From contig CAVZQK010000006.1 in assembly GCA_963777355.1 (NCBI GenBank), positions 1-64,000 of the forward strand: 64,000 bases of DNA, given 5' to 3'. Position numbers and translations under genes: made by a program. Below, piece after piece: positions 54,624 through 63,514 of the stretch. This stretch comes from DATJHM01 sp963777355 (GTDB lineage Bacteria > Chloroflexota > Ktedonobacteria > Ktedonobacterales > Ktedonobacteraceae). Numbering within the stretch: the stretch's first letter is position 1; every line of letters starts with the position of its first letter. The notes beneath the pieces were generated by a model. That model was not told the DNA's origin and made no database searches. It saw only the letters and a list, made by a program, of their open reading frames with translations.

Positions 54624-55490
54624 CTATGAAGCGCTTTTGCTCCCCCATGCAGTCACAAAGCACCAGAGAGCGCTGAAATTCTCGGAGAGCATATCGTCGA
54701 AGCACTGCTCGTACAGTACATCCAGCTCTTCCTGCGTTGCTACATTCATTTTGAGGAGAAATGGCTGAATGAGCTTGTGAGAAATGCTGAAATTCTTATA
54801 AATACTAGTATTTGCCCTGGTCCCTGCTGAATAGTCGAGAATATGCGAAACCACCTGGATCTGTTGATATCCTGCCGCACGGAGATGGACTCGTAACATC
54901 GCCGTTGCTCCCCAGTGTGATCCTGCCGGATGTTGGGATAGCCCTGCCTTAGCCACTGCTTGCAGAATCAGGCTCTGGTAGCGTTCAAAGGCTTCTGAGT
55001 TGCTATGCCCGAAGTCATCTGTTTCTGTCAAGACAACAAAGCCACCTGGCCGGGTCACACGCGCAAATTCCTGGACCACCTTTGGCCACATTGAGCGATG
55101 TAAGAAACCTAGCATACCCCGTGCGTTCACTAGATCAATTGAAGCATCGGGTAGCCCAAGTGGTTTTGTGACATCGCTCACGAAAAAGTGGGCGTTTTCT
55201 AAATGCTCTACCTGGGCGTATGCTCTGGCATAGCGAATCATTTGTTCGCTGATATCAATGCCTGTTACCTCGACGTCCGGAAACTGCCTGGCAACCTCTC
55301 TTGTCCAGCCGCCCGGCCCACAGGCAACATCGAGCAACCGTCGTACCGCTAGTAAGTCCAGTTCTTCAGGAAAGAGCGCCCCCATAGCTTCAGTGATGGT
55401 CTGGTCCTGATCAATCAGTCGTGCCATTTCGGCACCCTCTTCAGGAGAAATCACATAGGTTGTTGGATTTGTTGTATAGTTGTTCTGCAT
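54624..55490 (-). CDS. SAM-dependent methyltransferase (class I)
   Basis: A 288-residue Rossmann-fold methyltransferase. Motif I is LLDVACGPGGWTREVA, then VTGIDISEQMI (acidic residue after strand 2), FVSDVTKPLGLPDASIDLV and the post-motif RVTRPGGFVVLTETD. The C-terminal half is a helical substrate cap. The acceptor is unknown. The ATG at 55490 is chosen by family layout; AAAAGG lies about 12 nt upstream and other in-frame ATGs lie 18-19 codons earlier. Confidence 0.87.
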   Translation of the reverse strand: MQNNYTTNPTTYVISPEEGAEMARLIDQDQTITEAMGALFPEELDLLAVRRLLDVACGPGGWTREVARQFPDVEVTGIDISEQMIRYARAYAQVEHLENAHFFVSDVTKPLGLPDASIDLVNARGMLGFLHRSMWPKVVQEFARVTRPGGFVVLTETDDFGHSNSEAFERYQSLILQAVAKAGLSQHPAGSHWGATAMLRVHLRAAGYQQIQVVSHILDYSAGTRANTSIYKNFSISHKLIQPFLLKMNVATQEELDVLYEQCFDDMLSENFSALWCFVTAWGSKSAS

Positions 55491-55888
55491 GATTGGTACA
55501 TTACCTTTTGCTCTTATTGCAGTTATATCCTCTCTATTACTCATCATAGCATACCTGAAGTCAGAGAACAAGTATGACATTTTTCTCTGCAATACGCAGA
55601 ATCTCCTATCCCTGGTTGCCTAAAAGAAGAAGCATGATATACTTGCATAAGGCATAGCGTACGTTATTTTAATTACTAACTTTATGAGTATAGCCTGCCG
55701 TATGCATTATTTTTCTTTTCTATGAAGTATGTACCTATGTTTCTGAGTACGTATCTCAGTTGGCGCACTCTTTCGGTAAGGCTTGCGCTCTTCTTAGAGA
55801 GATTCTAAAATTTGTTCAATGTTGATCAGCATACCATGCAGGCAAATAGGCAGTAGTGTATAAAAATAGTTCTAAAGGACAAATACAC
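55491..55888. other. Intergenic region
   Basis: AT-rich spacer before the membrane-HTH gene; AAAGGA at 55872-55877 is the SD of that gene. No recognisable promoter pair, repeat or RNA gene. Confidence 0.35.
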
Positions 55889-57100
55889 ATGGCACAAATA
55901 GCACAACGTTTTTCTGAGGGCCAATCTTCTTCCCAGAAAAAAGGGTTCCGCTGGTCCTGGTCAAAAATTAAAGAGGATCTTCAGCAGTCAAGTACCTCTG
56001 CGCAACTGGCAAAGGTTCAGCCAACGAACTTCTATGAGAGGGCCATTGAATGGACCCATCGCGCCGACAAAATTATTAATCTGGTCCTCGGTTATCTGCT
56101 TGCTGTCGCCTCTGTGCTTGGTTTTATGGATGTCCTGAGCAATGGTCAGGTGCTAAGCCAGGTTCCATTTATGTTCTACGTCTGGTTAGGAATTATGGGT
56201 CTGGGCGTTGATTTTCAGATTCTGCTGGTGATTGGCCGCATTCCTGACCTGTTTCGTATGCCCGTTGCCGGTTGGCAAAAGTGGCTTATTTTCCTGTTCA
56301 ATGTACTTTTTCTGGTCTTTCTCTGTGTGATGTCTGTGGCAACCAGCGCGATCTTCACGCAGCATCGAGATATGCCTCTGGTCATGGCTCTTGACCCCTT
56401 GACTCATCAGCTTGCGAACAGGACCAGTACTATCAATGATGCAATGGATGTGCTCGGTATTAACAGTATTCTCTTTGTGTATGGACGTGCCGCCCTGGCT
56501 ACCTTGCTTCTTGTCCTCATGGCGGTGGATCGCACGATGGAACGCTGGCGTATGCAGATTATTGCTACTCAGCAGCATAGTGTACAAACGCAGACTGTTG
56601 TCTCTACCCAGCCTCAACAACAACCACTCGCACAGCCAACTCCACTCCAGCCGAGCGACCTGGATAAGGTATTGCAGGCAATGGTGGCTATGAATCAGCA
56701 AAATATCCAATTAATCCATGATATGAATCGCAAGACCCTTGAGCAAGTCTCTCAGATGACTGCCCAGGTTACTGAAGAAACGCTTAACCGCTTTACTTCA
56801 ACTCTTTCCTTTCCAACTTCCGTTGCTACAGCTATAAATGCCGAGCAGAAGATGCAGGATAGCCAACACGACGAAAATACGGCGAATACCGATGAGCTGA
56901 TGGCGATGGATTTCTTTGATGATCAGTCTGCTTTAAATAAACAAACAAATTTTGCTTTTGACAAGAAGTATTCGGCTAAGATTGAAGCTTTACTTCTGCA
57001 AGAGCCTGATCTGCCTGACCGTGATATCGCGGCTCGCGTGGGATGTAGTGTGCGGACTGCAAACAGGTGGAAGAACCGCGTGCAACAATCGGTTCATTAA
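55889..57100 (+). CDS. Membrane protein with C-terminal helix-turn-helix
   Basis: A 403-residue protein that I cannot assign to a named family. Cytosolic N-terminus, four transmembrane helices (~58-76, ~88-108, ~127-150, ~190-212), a Gln/Pro-rich linker (~230-260), a coiled-coil helix with repeated QMT/ETL elements, an acidic stretch, and finally a resolvase/Hin-like HTH (LPDRDIAARVGCSVRTANRW, ~372-391). It could hold DNA at the membrane or regulate genes from the membrane. AAAGGA lies 9 nt before the ATG. It ends in front of a long terminator hairpin. Confidence 0.7.
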   Translation: MAQIAQRFSEGQSSSQKKGFRWSWSKIKEDLQQSSTSAQLAKVQPTNFYERAIEWTHRADKIINLVLGYLLAVASVLGFMDVLSNGQVLSQVPFMFYVWLGIMGLGVDFQILLVIGRIPDLFRMPVAGWQKWLIFLFNVLFLVFLCVMSVATSAIFTQHRDMPLVMALDPLTHQLANRTSTINDAMDVLGINSILFVYGRAALATLLLVLMAVDRTMERWRMQIIATQQHSVQTQTVVSTQPQQQPLAQPTPLQPSDLDKVLQAMVAMNQQNIQLIHDMNRKTLEQVSQMTAQVTEETLNRFTSTLSFPTSVATAINAEQKMQDSQHDENTANTDELMAMDFFDDQSALNKQTNFAFDKKYSAKIEALLLQEPDLPDRDIAARVGCSVRTANRWKNRVQQSVH

Positions 57101-57132
57101 TTTCTAAATTTCTTATGCCAAGTTAGTCTATA

Positions 57133-57176
57133 GAAAAAGAGAGGTGTGGTCAGAGCAGACCACACCTCTCTTTTTC
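57133..57176. terminator. 19-bp perfect bidirectional terminator
   Basis: GAAAAAGAGAGGTGTGGTC (57133-57151) pairs with 57158-57176 across a 6-nt loop, with A5 and T5 at the stem ends. It separates two convergent genes. Confidence 0.85.
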
Positions 57177-57196
57177 CAGGTCTTTCCCTCTTTCAT

Positions 57197-58288
57197 TTAC
57201 GTGTGAGAGGCGATCAGTGAAGCATCTATCTCTTGAAGGTGGGGATATCCTGCAAGAACCATTGCTAACTCTAGTTCTTCTTGCAAAATATGTAATACGT
57301 GGCTGACTCCTTCGGCACCTCGCGCTGCCAATCCCCAGAGTATGGGACGCCCTACCAGAACCGCCCGTGCTCCCAGCGCCAGCGCTTTGAGGACATCAGT
57401 TCCTCGCCGAATACCACCATCTACATACACTTCACAGCGATTCTCTACTACTGAAACAATCTCAGGCAACGCATCAATGCTGGCAATAGCGCTATCAAGT
57501 TGCCGTCCTCCATGATTTGAAACAATAATCCCGTTCACCCCATGCTCCAGCGCCAGTTTTGCATCCTCAGCCCTGAGGATTCCTTTAATAAGAATGGGGA
57601 GTGAGGTCACTGAACGGAGCCAATCGAGTGCCTCCCATGTCAGTGCTTCGTCGAAATGTGCCTGTGCGTGCTTAGCAATTCCTGATCTGCCTGCTGCCTG
57701 CTGATGGGCTTCAAGATCGGTCTGGCTGGCGTCCTGTGTAAAATTTGCCATATGCATCTCTGCTGGCAGTGTGAAGCCATTTCGGCGGTCTCGTTCGCGG
57801 TTCCCCAGACGAGGCGCGTCAGCCGTAATAACTAACGCTCGATATCCCGCCGCCTGCGCCCGTCGAATCAATTCCTCGGAGACCGCACGATCTTTATAGA
57901 CATAGAGCTGGAACCAGAGTGGTCCGGTGGCCGCCTGTGCAATATCTTCTAGCCGCCGTGTCGCAACACTACTCACCACCATCAATGTATCGGCAGCTCC
58001 GACTCCACGCGCCGTCTCACACTCTCCTTCGAGGTGAGCAAGGCGATGATAGGCCGTTGGTGCCACAAGAACCGGCATACTCACGGGTGTTCCCAGAACT
58101 GTTGTTGCATAGTGGCAATTACTAACATCTACCAGCATACGTGGACGTAGACGTAAACGCCGAAATGCCTCACGATTCGCGTGCAGCGTGACTTCGTCAT
58201 CACTCCCGCTCTGATAGTAATCCCAGAAATCTGGTATCATAGACTCGCTAGCAATCTTCTGATAATCGCTCAGCGTAATCGGCTCCAT
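57197..58288 (-). CDS. FMN-dependent alpha-hydroxyacid oxidase/dehydrogenase
   Basis: A 363-residue TIM-barrel flavoenzyme of the glycolate oxidase/lactate oxidase family, oxidising an L-2-hydroxyacid to the 2-oxoacid. The catalytic-His/FMN signature SNHGGRQLD is intact, preceded by LPILIKGI (FMN-binding Lys) and followed by YVDGGIRRGTDVLKAL; VTADAP and WFQLYV line the flavin. No membrane segment. Substrate is not decided by these residues. It lies 5 nt after the HTH-HNH gene on the same strand, so the two are probably co-transcribed. Confidence 0.93.
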   Translation of the reverse strand: MEPITLSDYQKIASESMIPDFWDYYQSGSDDEVTLHANREAFRRLRLRPRMLVDVSNCHYATTVLGTPVSMPVLVAPTAYHRLAHLEGECETARGVGAADTLMVVSSVATRRLEDIAQAATGPLWFQLYVYKDRAVSEELIRRAQAAGYRALVITADAPRLGNRERDRRNGFTLPAEMHMANFTQDASQTDLEAHQQAAGRSGIAKHAQAHFDEALTWEALDWLRSVTSLPILIKGILRAEDAKLALEHGVNGIIVSNHGGRQLDSAIASIDALPEIVSVVENRCEVYVDGGIRRGTDVLKALALGARAVLVGRPILWGLAARGAEGVSHVLHILQEELELAMVLAGYPHLQEIDASLIASHT

Positions 58289-58293
58289 TGACG

Positions 58294-58896
58294 CTACTCT
58301 CTTCCTGAAATACTGATAAAGTGAGCCTCCCGGAGATCTCTAAGGTCAGACCCCTGCGCAATCAGCGTTGAAGATGGCATTTTTAGCCTACTTCGTCCCC
58401 ACTCTTCCCCTGCAAAATTTTTATCTGCGGTATGCAATAATTGCTCACGCCACTCCGGGTGGTTTTCTGTAATTTGAAAAAAGTTCTTTGGCAACCAGAG
58501 CTCTTTTCCTTGTAGCACATTACAGGATTGGCAGCCAACTACCAGGTTGTGAGGACACGCAACCCCGTTGTAGACCAGGTGTGCAATAATGTAGCTTCTA
58601 TCAGGATCGTTTGCACCACAGAATTGACAGAGTAGTCCATCGCGCGCAAAGATGAACGCTTTCATCTCGGATGAAGGCTCTGTATAGGAGCGATTCTTTG
58701 CGCGTTTTTTCCCTTTCGGGCGGCCAGGCATTCTATGGGCAACGGAGGAGAGGTGTTCTGGATGAATCCACCATACGTCGCCAAACATCGTTGCAGGCAG
58801 GCGACCTTCATGGATCAACGCCAGGACGCGTCGTGATCCGATGCCAAGTCTAGCTCCGGCTTCGCATGTCGTCAGATAATCAAGAGGTGATGGCAT
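58294..58896 (-). CDS. Excisionase-type HTH plus HNH endonuclease protein
   Basis: A 200-residue protein. The N-terminal ~55 residues look like a MerR/excisionase HTH (DYLTTCEAGARLGIGSRRV followed by VWWIHPEHL). A basic hinge (GRPKGKKRAKNRSY) leads to an HNH domain with CQFC (first zinc pair), IAHLVYNGV, HNLVVGCQSCN (catalytic His/Asn and second zinc pair) and KE. It probably binds and nicks DNA. Such combinations are uncommon outside mobile elements, but no mobile element is visible here; the downstream oxidase gene is 5 nt away. Confidence 0.82.
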   Translation of the reverse strand: MPSPLDYLTTCEAGARLGIGSRRVLALIHEGRLPATMFGDVWWIHPEHLSSVAHRMPGRPKGKKRAKNRSYTEPSSEMKAFIFARDGLLCQFCGANDPDRSYIIAHLVYNGVACPHNLVVGCQSCNVLQGKELWLPKNFFQITENHPEWREQLLHTADKNFAGEEWGRSRLKMPSSTLIAQGSDLRDLREAHFISISGRE

Positions 58897-59200
58897 ATTT
58901 TCCTGGGCGAAAGAAATGAGCGCTACAAGATGGTGATACCCCCACCCACCATTCCATCTCTTTGCAAGTATACCATATTCTTTTTAAAAACTATGCGGAT
59001 AGACGCAAATTCTTTGAAGTGAACCTTCTTTCTGAAGTCGTATCTTTCCAACGATGGATCTTTCCAATGCACTTTCTTCTGTCAGATGGATCTTTCTGTG
59101 TACCCTTTTTACGAGTACTTCAGTGCTATTATGATCAATGTTGTCCTAATCTCATGCCATCTTGTCGAGGCCAGCTAGAGAAGGAAAATAAGAAAACGCT
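58897..59200. other. Intergenic region
   Basis: About 300 nt with no recognisable element; poly-pyrimidine runs (TTTCTGTG, TCTTTCC) repeat around 59030-59100. A 117-codon frame here lacks an SD and a recognisable product. Confidence 0.4.
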
Positions 59201-59581
59201 CTATAAGCAAGAGGAAGCTTCCGGAGGAATGTTGGGAGTAGAAAGATATTGCTCTGCAAACTGTTCGATTGCTCCAATAACCTCCCCTAATGCCAGCCCT
59301 TTCTCTGTGAGATGATACTCGACACGTGGCGGAATCTCTAGAAAGGCGTGACGCTCCACAAACTGAATCTCTTCAAGCACTTTTAGTCGTTGCGAAAGGG
59401 TCTTGGGGCTGATATGTCCTATGAGATCGCGTAACTCATTAAATCGTTTGGGGCCGGGTAAAAGGTTGATTACAATCATCAAGATCCACGGATCTCCAAT
59501 CAAATGGACTGCACGCGCCATAGGTGCAGTTGCACAAGCTTGAGGAAAGTCGGTTGTCTTGTTGATATCAGTGGGTTTCAT
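59201..59581 (-). CDS. HxlR-type winged-helix regulator, probably leaderless
   Basis: A 126-residue HxlR/MarR-like regulator: GDPWILMIVINLLPGPKRFN, then LIGHISPKTLSQRLKVLEE, the recognition helix, and a wing ending in YHLTEKG. It is divergent from the SDR gene and probably controls it. The ATG lies only 6 nt after the predicted -10 box, and no SD is present, so the transcript would begin at or near the A of the start codon. Confidence 0.88.
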   Translation of the reverse strand: MKPTDINKTTDFPQACATAPMARAVHLIGDPWILMIVINLLPGPKRFNELRDLIGHISPKTLSQRLKVLEEIQFVERHAFLEIPPRVEYHLTEKGLALGEVIGAIEQFAEQYLSTPNIPPEASSCL

Positions 59582-59616
59582 GCGCAAAGTATAGCATGAA
59601 TCTTTGAAAAGAGCAA
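59582..59616 (-). promoter_or_regulatory. Promoter of the HxlR-type gene
   Basis: Reading leftward: TTGCTC (59616-59611), 17 nt, TATACT (59593-59588), then six bases to the ATG at 59581. This geometry predicts a leaderless mRNA. Confidence 0.65.
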
Positions 59617-59785
59617 ATTTCTAAAGTAAACTAATTTCCATAAAGGAAGTATAGATCTGTAGAGAGAGATGAATTTTATGTATTAGCTAGCCTCTCTCTT
59701 CCATCTGCTAGCTTTATGTAATGATAAAATGACAGGAGCGAGGAGCTCTACTTCTCTCATTTAGCTGAAAGGAGCGAATACTTTT

Positions 59786-60651
59786 ATGGATAGATTTATG
59801 CAAGGGAAGATCTGCGTGTTGACCGGGGCAACCTCTGGCATCGGCAAAGCTACCGCTTTAGGTCTGGCACAGATGGGTGCAAGGGTAATATTGGTTGGCC
59901 GAGATCAAGAGAAGGGGAATCATGTCCTGGATGAAATACAGGATGCTAGCGGTAATGATGCTCTTGAGTTTTTAGTTGCTGATCTCTCGTCACAGGCTTC
60001 AGTTCGGCGGCTTGCTGAAAGTATCAAACAACGTTGTGCCCATCTCGATGTGCTTATTAATAATGCCGGGGTGTTCATGCTGAGACGTGAGTTGACGGTA
60101 GATGGTCTGGAGATGACTTTTGCGGTAAATCATCTTGCCCCCTTCTTACTCACAAATCTCTTACTTGATCTGCTCAAGGCCAGTGCTCCCTCGCGCATTA
60201 TCCAGGTCTGTTCTGATTCTCACACGTCTGCGGTAATGCAGATGGATAATTTACAGGGCGAGAAAAGCTATAATTTCTGGGAGGCCTATGGACAGTCAAA
60301 ACTGGCGATGTTGCTGTGTACGTATGAACTTGCACGCCGTCTAGCTGGCACAGGGGTCACTGTTAACGCCGTGCATCCGGGTTTGTTGCGACCAATATGG
60401 GCAAGAATAATGTCGGCCCCATTGCTCAAGCCATCGCAAGTGCAGTACTTCCTCTGCTTGGGACAACGCCAGAAGAGGGGGCAAAAACCTCTCTCTACCT
60501 GGCTTCATCTCCCGATGTTGCCAATCTCAGTGGCAAATACTTTGCGAAAAGCGTTCCTATACGCTCAGCCTCTTCCTCTTATAACGAAATACTCCAGCAG
60601 CAGGTCTGGGTGGAGAGTGAAAAGTTGGTAGGCCTGGTCCCTGTGGTGTAG
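59786..60651 (+). pseudogene. Short-chain dehydrogenase/reductase, split by a one-base frameshift
   Basis: An NAD(P)H-dependent oxidoreductase. The cofactor motif TGATSGIG (13-20), NNAG, and the catalytic Ser/Tyr/Lys set with YGQSK are intact in the first frame. The frame is lost after NAVHPGLL; adding one G at 60385 (TTTGTTGCG to TTTGGTTGCG) gives HPGLVATNMGKNNVG and a single protein of 288 residues ending at 60651, normal for the family. Divergent from the HxlR gene; the substrate may be a reactive carbonyl. The break may be technical. Confidence 0.88.
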
Positions 60652-60712
60652 CAAAGACAACTGAGAATCCCCCATTCCAGATCAGAATGGGGGATTCTCA
60701 GTTGTCTTTGCT
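60650..60712. terminator. 28-bp perfect terminator hairpin
   Basis: The arm beginning AGCAAAGACAACTGAG (60650-60677) pairs perfectly with 60685-60712 across a 7-nt loop. It overlaps the SDR stop codon and lies about 100 nt from the convergent pentapeptide gene. Flanking U-runs are short. Confidence 0.78.
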
Positions 60713-60815
60713 GTGTTCTCTATCATCCACCGCTTGTATATCTCTACTAGATGCTCATAAATGAGGTCCATTGCTCAGTAGGAAAGAGAGGAGCGACTTT
60801 TTCAATCAGGAGAGC

Positions 60816-61394
60816 TTACGCCACCGGGATCTTTTCTTTTAAAACCTCTGGCCTGTTGAGGTTCATCCCCGTCAAATCTCCTCCAGCTTTGTTGGCTACA
60901 CTAATGAGGGAGCCTTCTATATGGGCTTTTCGTAGATCTGTTCGGCTCAGATCTACCTCGCTCAGATCTACTTTGGAAAGATTTGCCTCAGAAAATTTTG
61001 TTTTAGTAAGGATTGCTCCTGCCATATACGTTTCTCGTAGATCGGCATGGGTGAAGTCTGACCCTTTCAGGTTTGCACGATAGAACAAGGCACCTCTCAC
61101 ATCCGTAGCATGAAAGTTGGCGTTGAGAAGAATCGCATCGCTCAGATTTGCCCCTTTTAGATTTGCCCCACGTAAGTCTGCATCTGTCAGGTCCGCATTT
61201 CTTAGATCTGCGTCCTGTAAGTTGGCTTGTGTGAGGTCTGCCCCGTGCAGATCAAAGCTATGTAAATCTGCCCCGTGCAGATCCGCCTCGTGCAGATCTG
61301 GCTCTAAAGCTTCAAGTTCAGCAGAGGCCCGTCTCCATGCACTCCAGGGGCCTTTGCCGGATAAAAGAATAGAGATGTGTGATAGATGTAGCAT
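60816..61394 (-). CDS. Pentapeptide-repeat protein
   Basis: A 192-residue protein, almost all of it A(D/N)LXX repeats from ~30 to ~165 (ADLHGADLHSFDLHGADLTQ), with no membrane segment, so unlike the 29 kb protein it is likely soluble and forms one right-handed beta-helix. Such proteins can mimic DNA or act as scaffolds; which applies here is unknown. AAAAGGT lies 8 nt upstream of the ATG. Stands alone. Confidence 0.88.
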   Translation of the reverse strand: MLHLSHISILLSGKGPWSAWRRASAELEALEPDLHEADLHGADLHSFDLHGADLTQANLQDADLRNADLTDADLRGANLKGANLSDAILLNANFHATDVRGALFYRANLKGSDFTHADLRETYMAGAILTKTKFSEANLSKVDLSEVDLSRTDLRKAHIEGSLISVANKAGGDLTGMNLNRPEVLKEKIPVA

Positions 61395-61797
61395 TAGTTC
61401 GTACCTTTTTTATTGGTGCTCTTGCGTAAACAAGAAGGGGACGTGAGCGAAAAGAAGTGGATCATAAAAACATCTATGATACTTTTTAAGTATACACTAT
61501 TTTTTAGCAAAATGCAATATTTATTTAAATGTAATAGCCAGTTTGTATAGTTTTTATCGAAAAAAGCGAATGTTTTAAAAGACGAAGTATGGCTAAGATA
61601 CGCTTTCTGCCCACTTGAGTCACGAATTATGAATAGGACCTTTTTGAAAAAAGCCTGCCAACAAGGCCGAACGCTTCTTCGATGCCTCTTGACATTGTGG
61701 TATTTACCAGGGTATACTACGAGTAGAAATACCACCGTAAATACCGTGGACTGGAAAGGCAAAGAGGGAAGAACAAGGAAAAGGAAGGTGAAGCAGC
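61395..61797. other. Divergent intergenic region
   Basis: The left part is AT-rich and featureless. The right part holds the promoter and inverted repeats of the methyltransferase gene (61689-61745). Confidence 0.45.
61689..61745 (+). promoter_or_regulatory. Promoter with inverted repeats upstream of a methyltransferase gene
   Basis: TTGACA (61689-61694) and TATACT (61713-61718) are 18 nt apart. GGTATTTAC (61699-61707) lies in the spacer and recurs inverted as AAATACCAC (61727-61735, pairing with GTGGTATTT) and GTAAATACC (61737-61745). Three half-sites around the start point look like a repressor target. Confidence 0.65.
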
Positions 61798-62601
61798 ATG
61801 ACAGAAACGAGTGATGTTTGGACTGGAGAAGCCAGTAAATACGATCGAACGCGCCCTACGCCGCCCCTGGCTTTGCTCGATCTGCTAACGCAGTTGATTC
61901 ATACGCCTCATCCCGCCCTGGTGGTGGATTTGGGCAGCGGTACTGGACTTTCAACCGCGATCTGGGGTGAGCGGGCACAACTTGTGATTGGGATCGAACC
62001 CAATGCCGACATGCGTACCCAGGCTGTACACAAGGTCGAGCATCATCCCTACGCGGCACAGATCGAATATCGAGAGGGGGTTGCTCATCAGACTGGCCTA
62101 CCCGACGGGTGTGCCGATATCGTCACGTGCGCCCAATCATTCCACTGGATGGAACCGACTTCGACCCTGGCCGAGATCGCACGTATCCTGCGGCCCGGAG
62201 GACTCTTTGCTGCTTATGACTATGATTGGCCCCCGGCTCTCAATTGGGAGCTTGAGCGGGTGTATCAGGAGGTTGAGAAACATCTCGTTGCGTTGCTTCG
62301 CGAGCGCGGACTTGCTCGGGATCTACCTCTATGGTCGAAGGAGTCGCATCTCGACCGTATGCGGGACAGTACTCACTTCCGCTTCACACGTGAAGTGCTT
62401 CTTCATCAGATCGAGCAAGGAGATGCTGCGCGCTTCCTTGAGATGATCCTGACCAACGCGTTCAGCCACCAGTTCAAACTGAAGACCATCACCGAACAAG
62501 AGATCGGTTTTGATCGCCTCAGACAAGCAGCACTCCAACAGCTCGGCTCCGAACCAATCCCCTGGTACTTTGGTTACCGGGTCCGGATCGGCATCAAGTG
62601 A
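61798..62601 (+). CDS. SAM-dependent methyltransferase (class I)
   Basis: A 267-residue Rossmann methyltransferase. Motif I is VVDLGSGTGLSTAIWG, then GIEPNADMR, and FHWMEPTSTLAEIARIL with RPGGLFAAYDYDWPP (post-motif). The C-terminal ~100 residues form a helical cap. The acceptor is unknown. AAGGAAGG lies within 15 nt of the ATG. Nearby inverted repeats suggest regulated expression. It ends before a terminator hairpin. Confidence 0.87.
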   Translation: MTETSDVWTGEASKYDRTRPTPPLALLDLLTQLIHTPHPALVVDLGSGTGLSTAIWGERAQLVIGIEPNADMRTQAVHKVEHHPYAAQIEYREGVAHQTGLPDGCADIVTCAQSFHWMEPTSTLAEIARILRPGGLFAAYDYDWPPALNWELERVYQEVEKHLVALLRERGLARDLPLWSKESHLDRMRDSTHFRFTREVLLHQIEQGDAARFLEMILTNAFSHQFKLKTITEQEIGFDRLRQAALQQLGSEPIPWYFGYRVRIGIK

Positions 62602-62618
62602 GTGCAGGGATACGAAAA

Positions 62619-62655
62619 AGAAGCCCGTCATGCTGGCAAAGCATGACGGGCTTTT
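62619..62655 (+). terminator. Intrinsic terminator of the methyltransferase gene
   Basis: AAGCCCGTCATGCT (62621-62634) pairs with AGCATGACGGGCTT (62640-62653) over a 5-nt loop, followed by TT; outer pairs extend the stem. Confidence 0.82.
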
Positions 62656-62878
62656 CTCTCTGGTTTACTAGTTATCCACCAGGCTCTCCGATTTATACAC
62701 CCATCAGACCAGTTATGCACACCCGTTTCGTCATCTCGTGGATAAGCTTGTGGAGAAATGGGTTGTCAACGCAGTGCCGGTTCAGCTACACTAATTGACA
62801 GCGAAACCTTCTGTTTCTTTGCTTTTTTATTTTATCGGAAACGCTTTTATCAATTTATAAAAAGCAGGAGGGGATTTC

Positions 62879-63451
62879 ATGTCGACCATCACCACAGAAA
62901 AAACCGGCGGCCTACCACGTAGCGCTTTACGCCATCGTCCGATAGCGCCTGATGTGCAGGAGTTTATCATACCGCAACCACGATCTGGAAAGGAGAAAAA
63001 ACGTACATCTCGCCTACCTGCCAGCCCTCTTTCTCCGGTAAAGCAGGCACATTCATTGGCAATTATTGGCCTGAGTATGCTGACCACGCTCATTCTCCTC
63101 TGGGCCGTTCAAGGCATCTGGCTTTGGGGCAGTACACAACTCGATACCCTGCGCTACGGCTACCCGCGTACCACCTATCTTGATCGCGCCGTGGGACATG
63201 AAATTGGCACTACCGTCAGCCACTTTGAGGCCCTGAATATTCAAGGTCAGATCTACATTCTGGAGATCCCAGGAGGCGACGCCGGGGCCTCGCATCTGCT
63301 GGTCGGTCCTCACCTCTTCGGTCCCGACGCCGATCTGGCCCCTGTACACCTCTCCTTTCTGGGCAATTCACAGCATCCTGATCTGCTTATTGAAGTTCAC
63401 GGCATTGAGGCCCGCTTTCACAACACTGGCAAAACATATGTCCCAGCCTAA
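62879..63451 (+). CDS. Single-pass membrane protein of unknown function
   Basis: A 190-residue protein. A basic, Pro-rich cytosolic N-terminus (~1-58) precedes one transmembrane helix (~60-80); the outside part (~85-190) looks beta-rich and ends at KTYVPA. No family recognised. AGGAGGGG lies 5 nt before the ATG. Monocistronic, ended by the next hairpin. Confidence 0.7.
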   Translation: MSTITTEKTGGLPRSALRHRPIAPDVQEFIIPQPRSGKEKKRTSRLPASPLSPVKQAHSLAIIGLSMLTTLILLWAVQGIWLWGSTQLDTLRYGYPRTTYLDRAVGHEIGTTVSHFEALNIQGQIYILEIPGGDAGASHLLVGPHLFGPDADLAPVHLSFLGNSQHPDLLIEVHGIEARFHNTGKTYVPA

Positions 63452-63509
63452 AAAAACAAATCAACCAGTAGGAAAGGCATCACTTTCCTACTGGTTGATT
63501 TGTTTTTTT
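63450..63509. terminator. 27-bp perfect bidirectional terminator
   Basis: The arm beginning AAAAAAACAAATCAACC (63450-63476) pairs perfectly with 63483-63509 across a 6-nt loop, with A7 and T7 at the ends. It separates two convergent genes. Confidence 0.87.
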
Positions 63510-63514
63510 TACTC

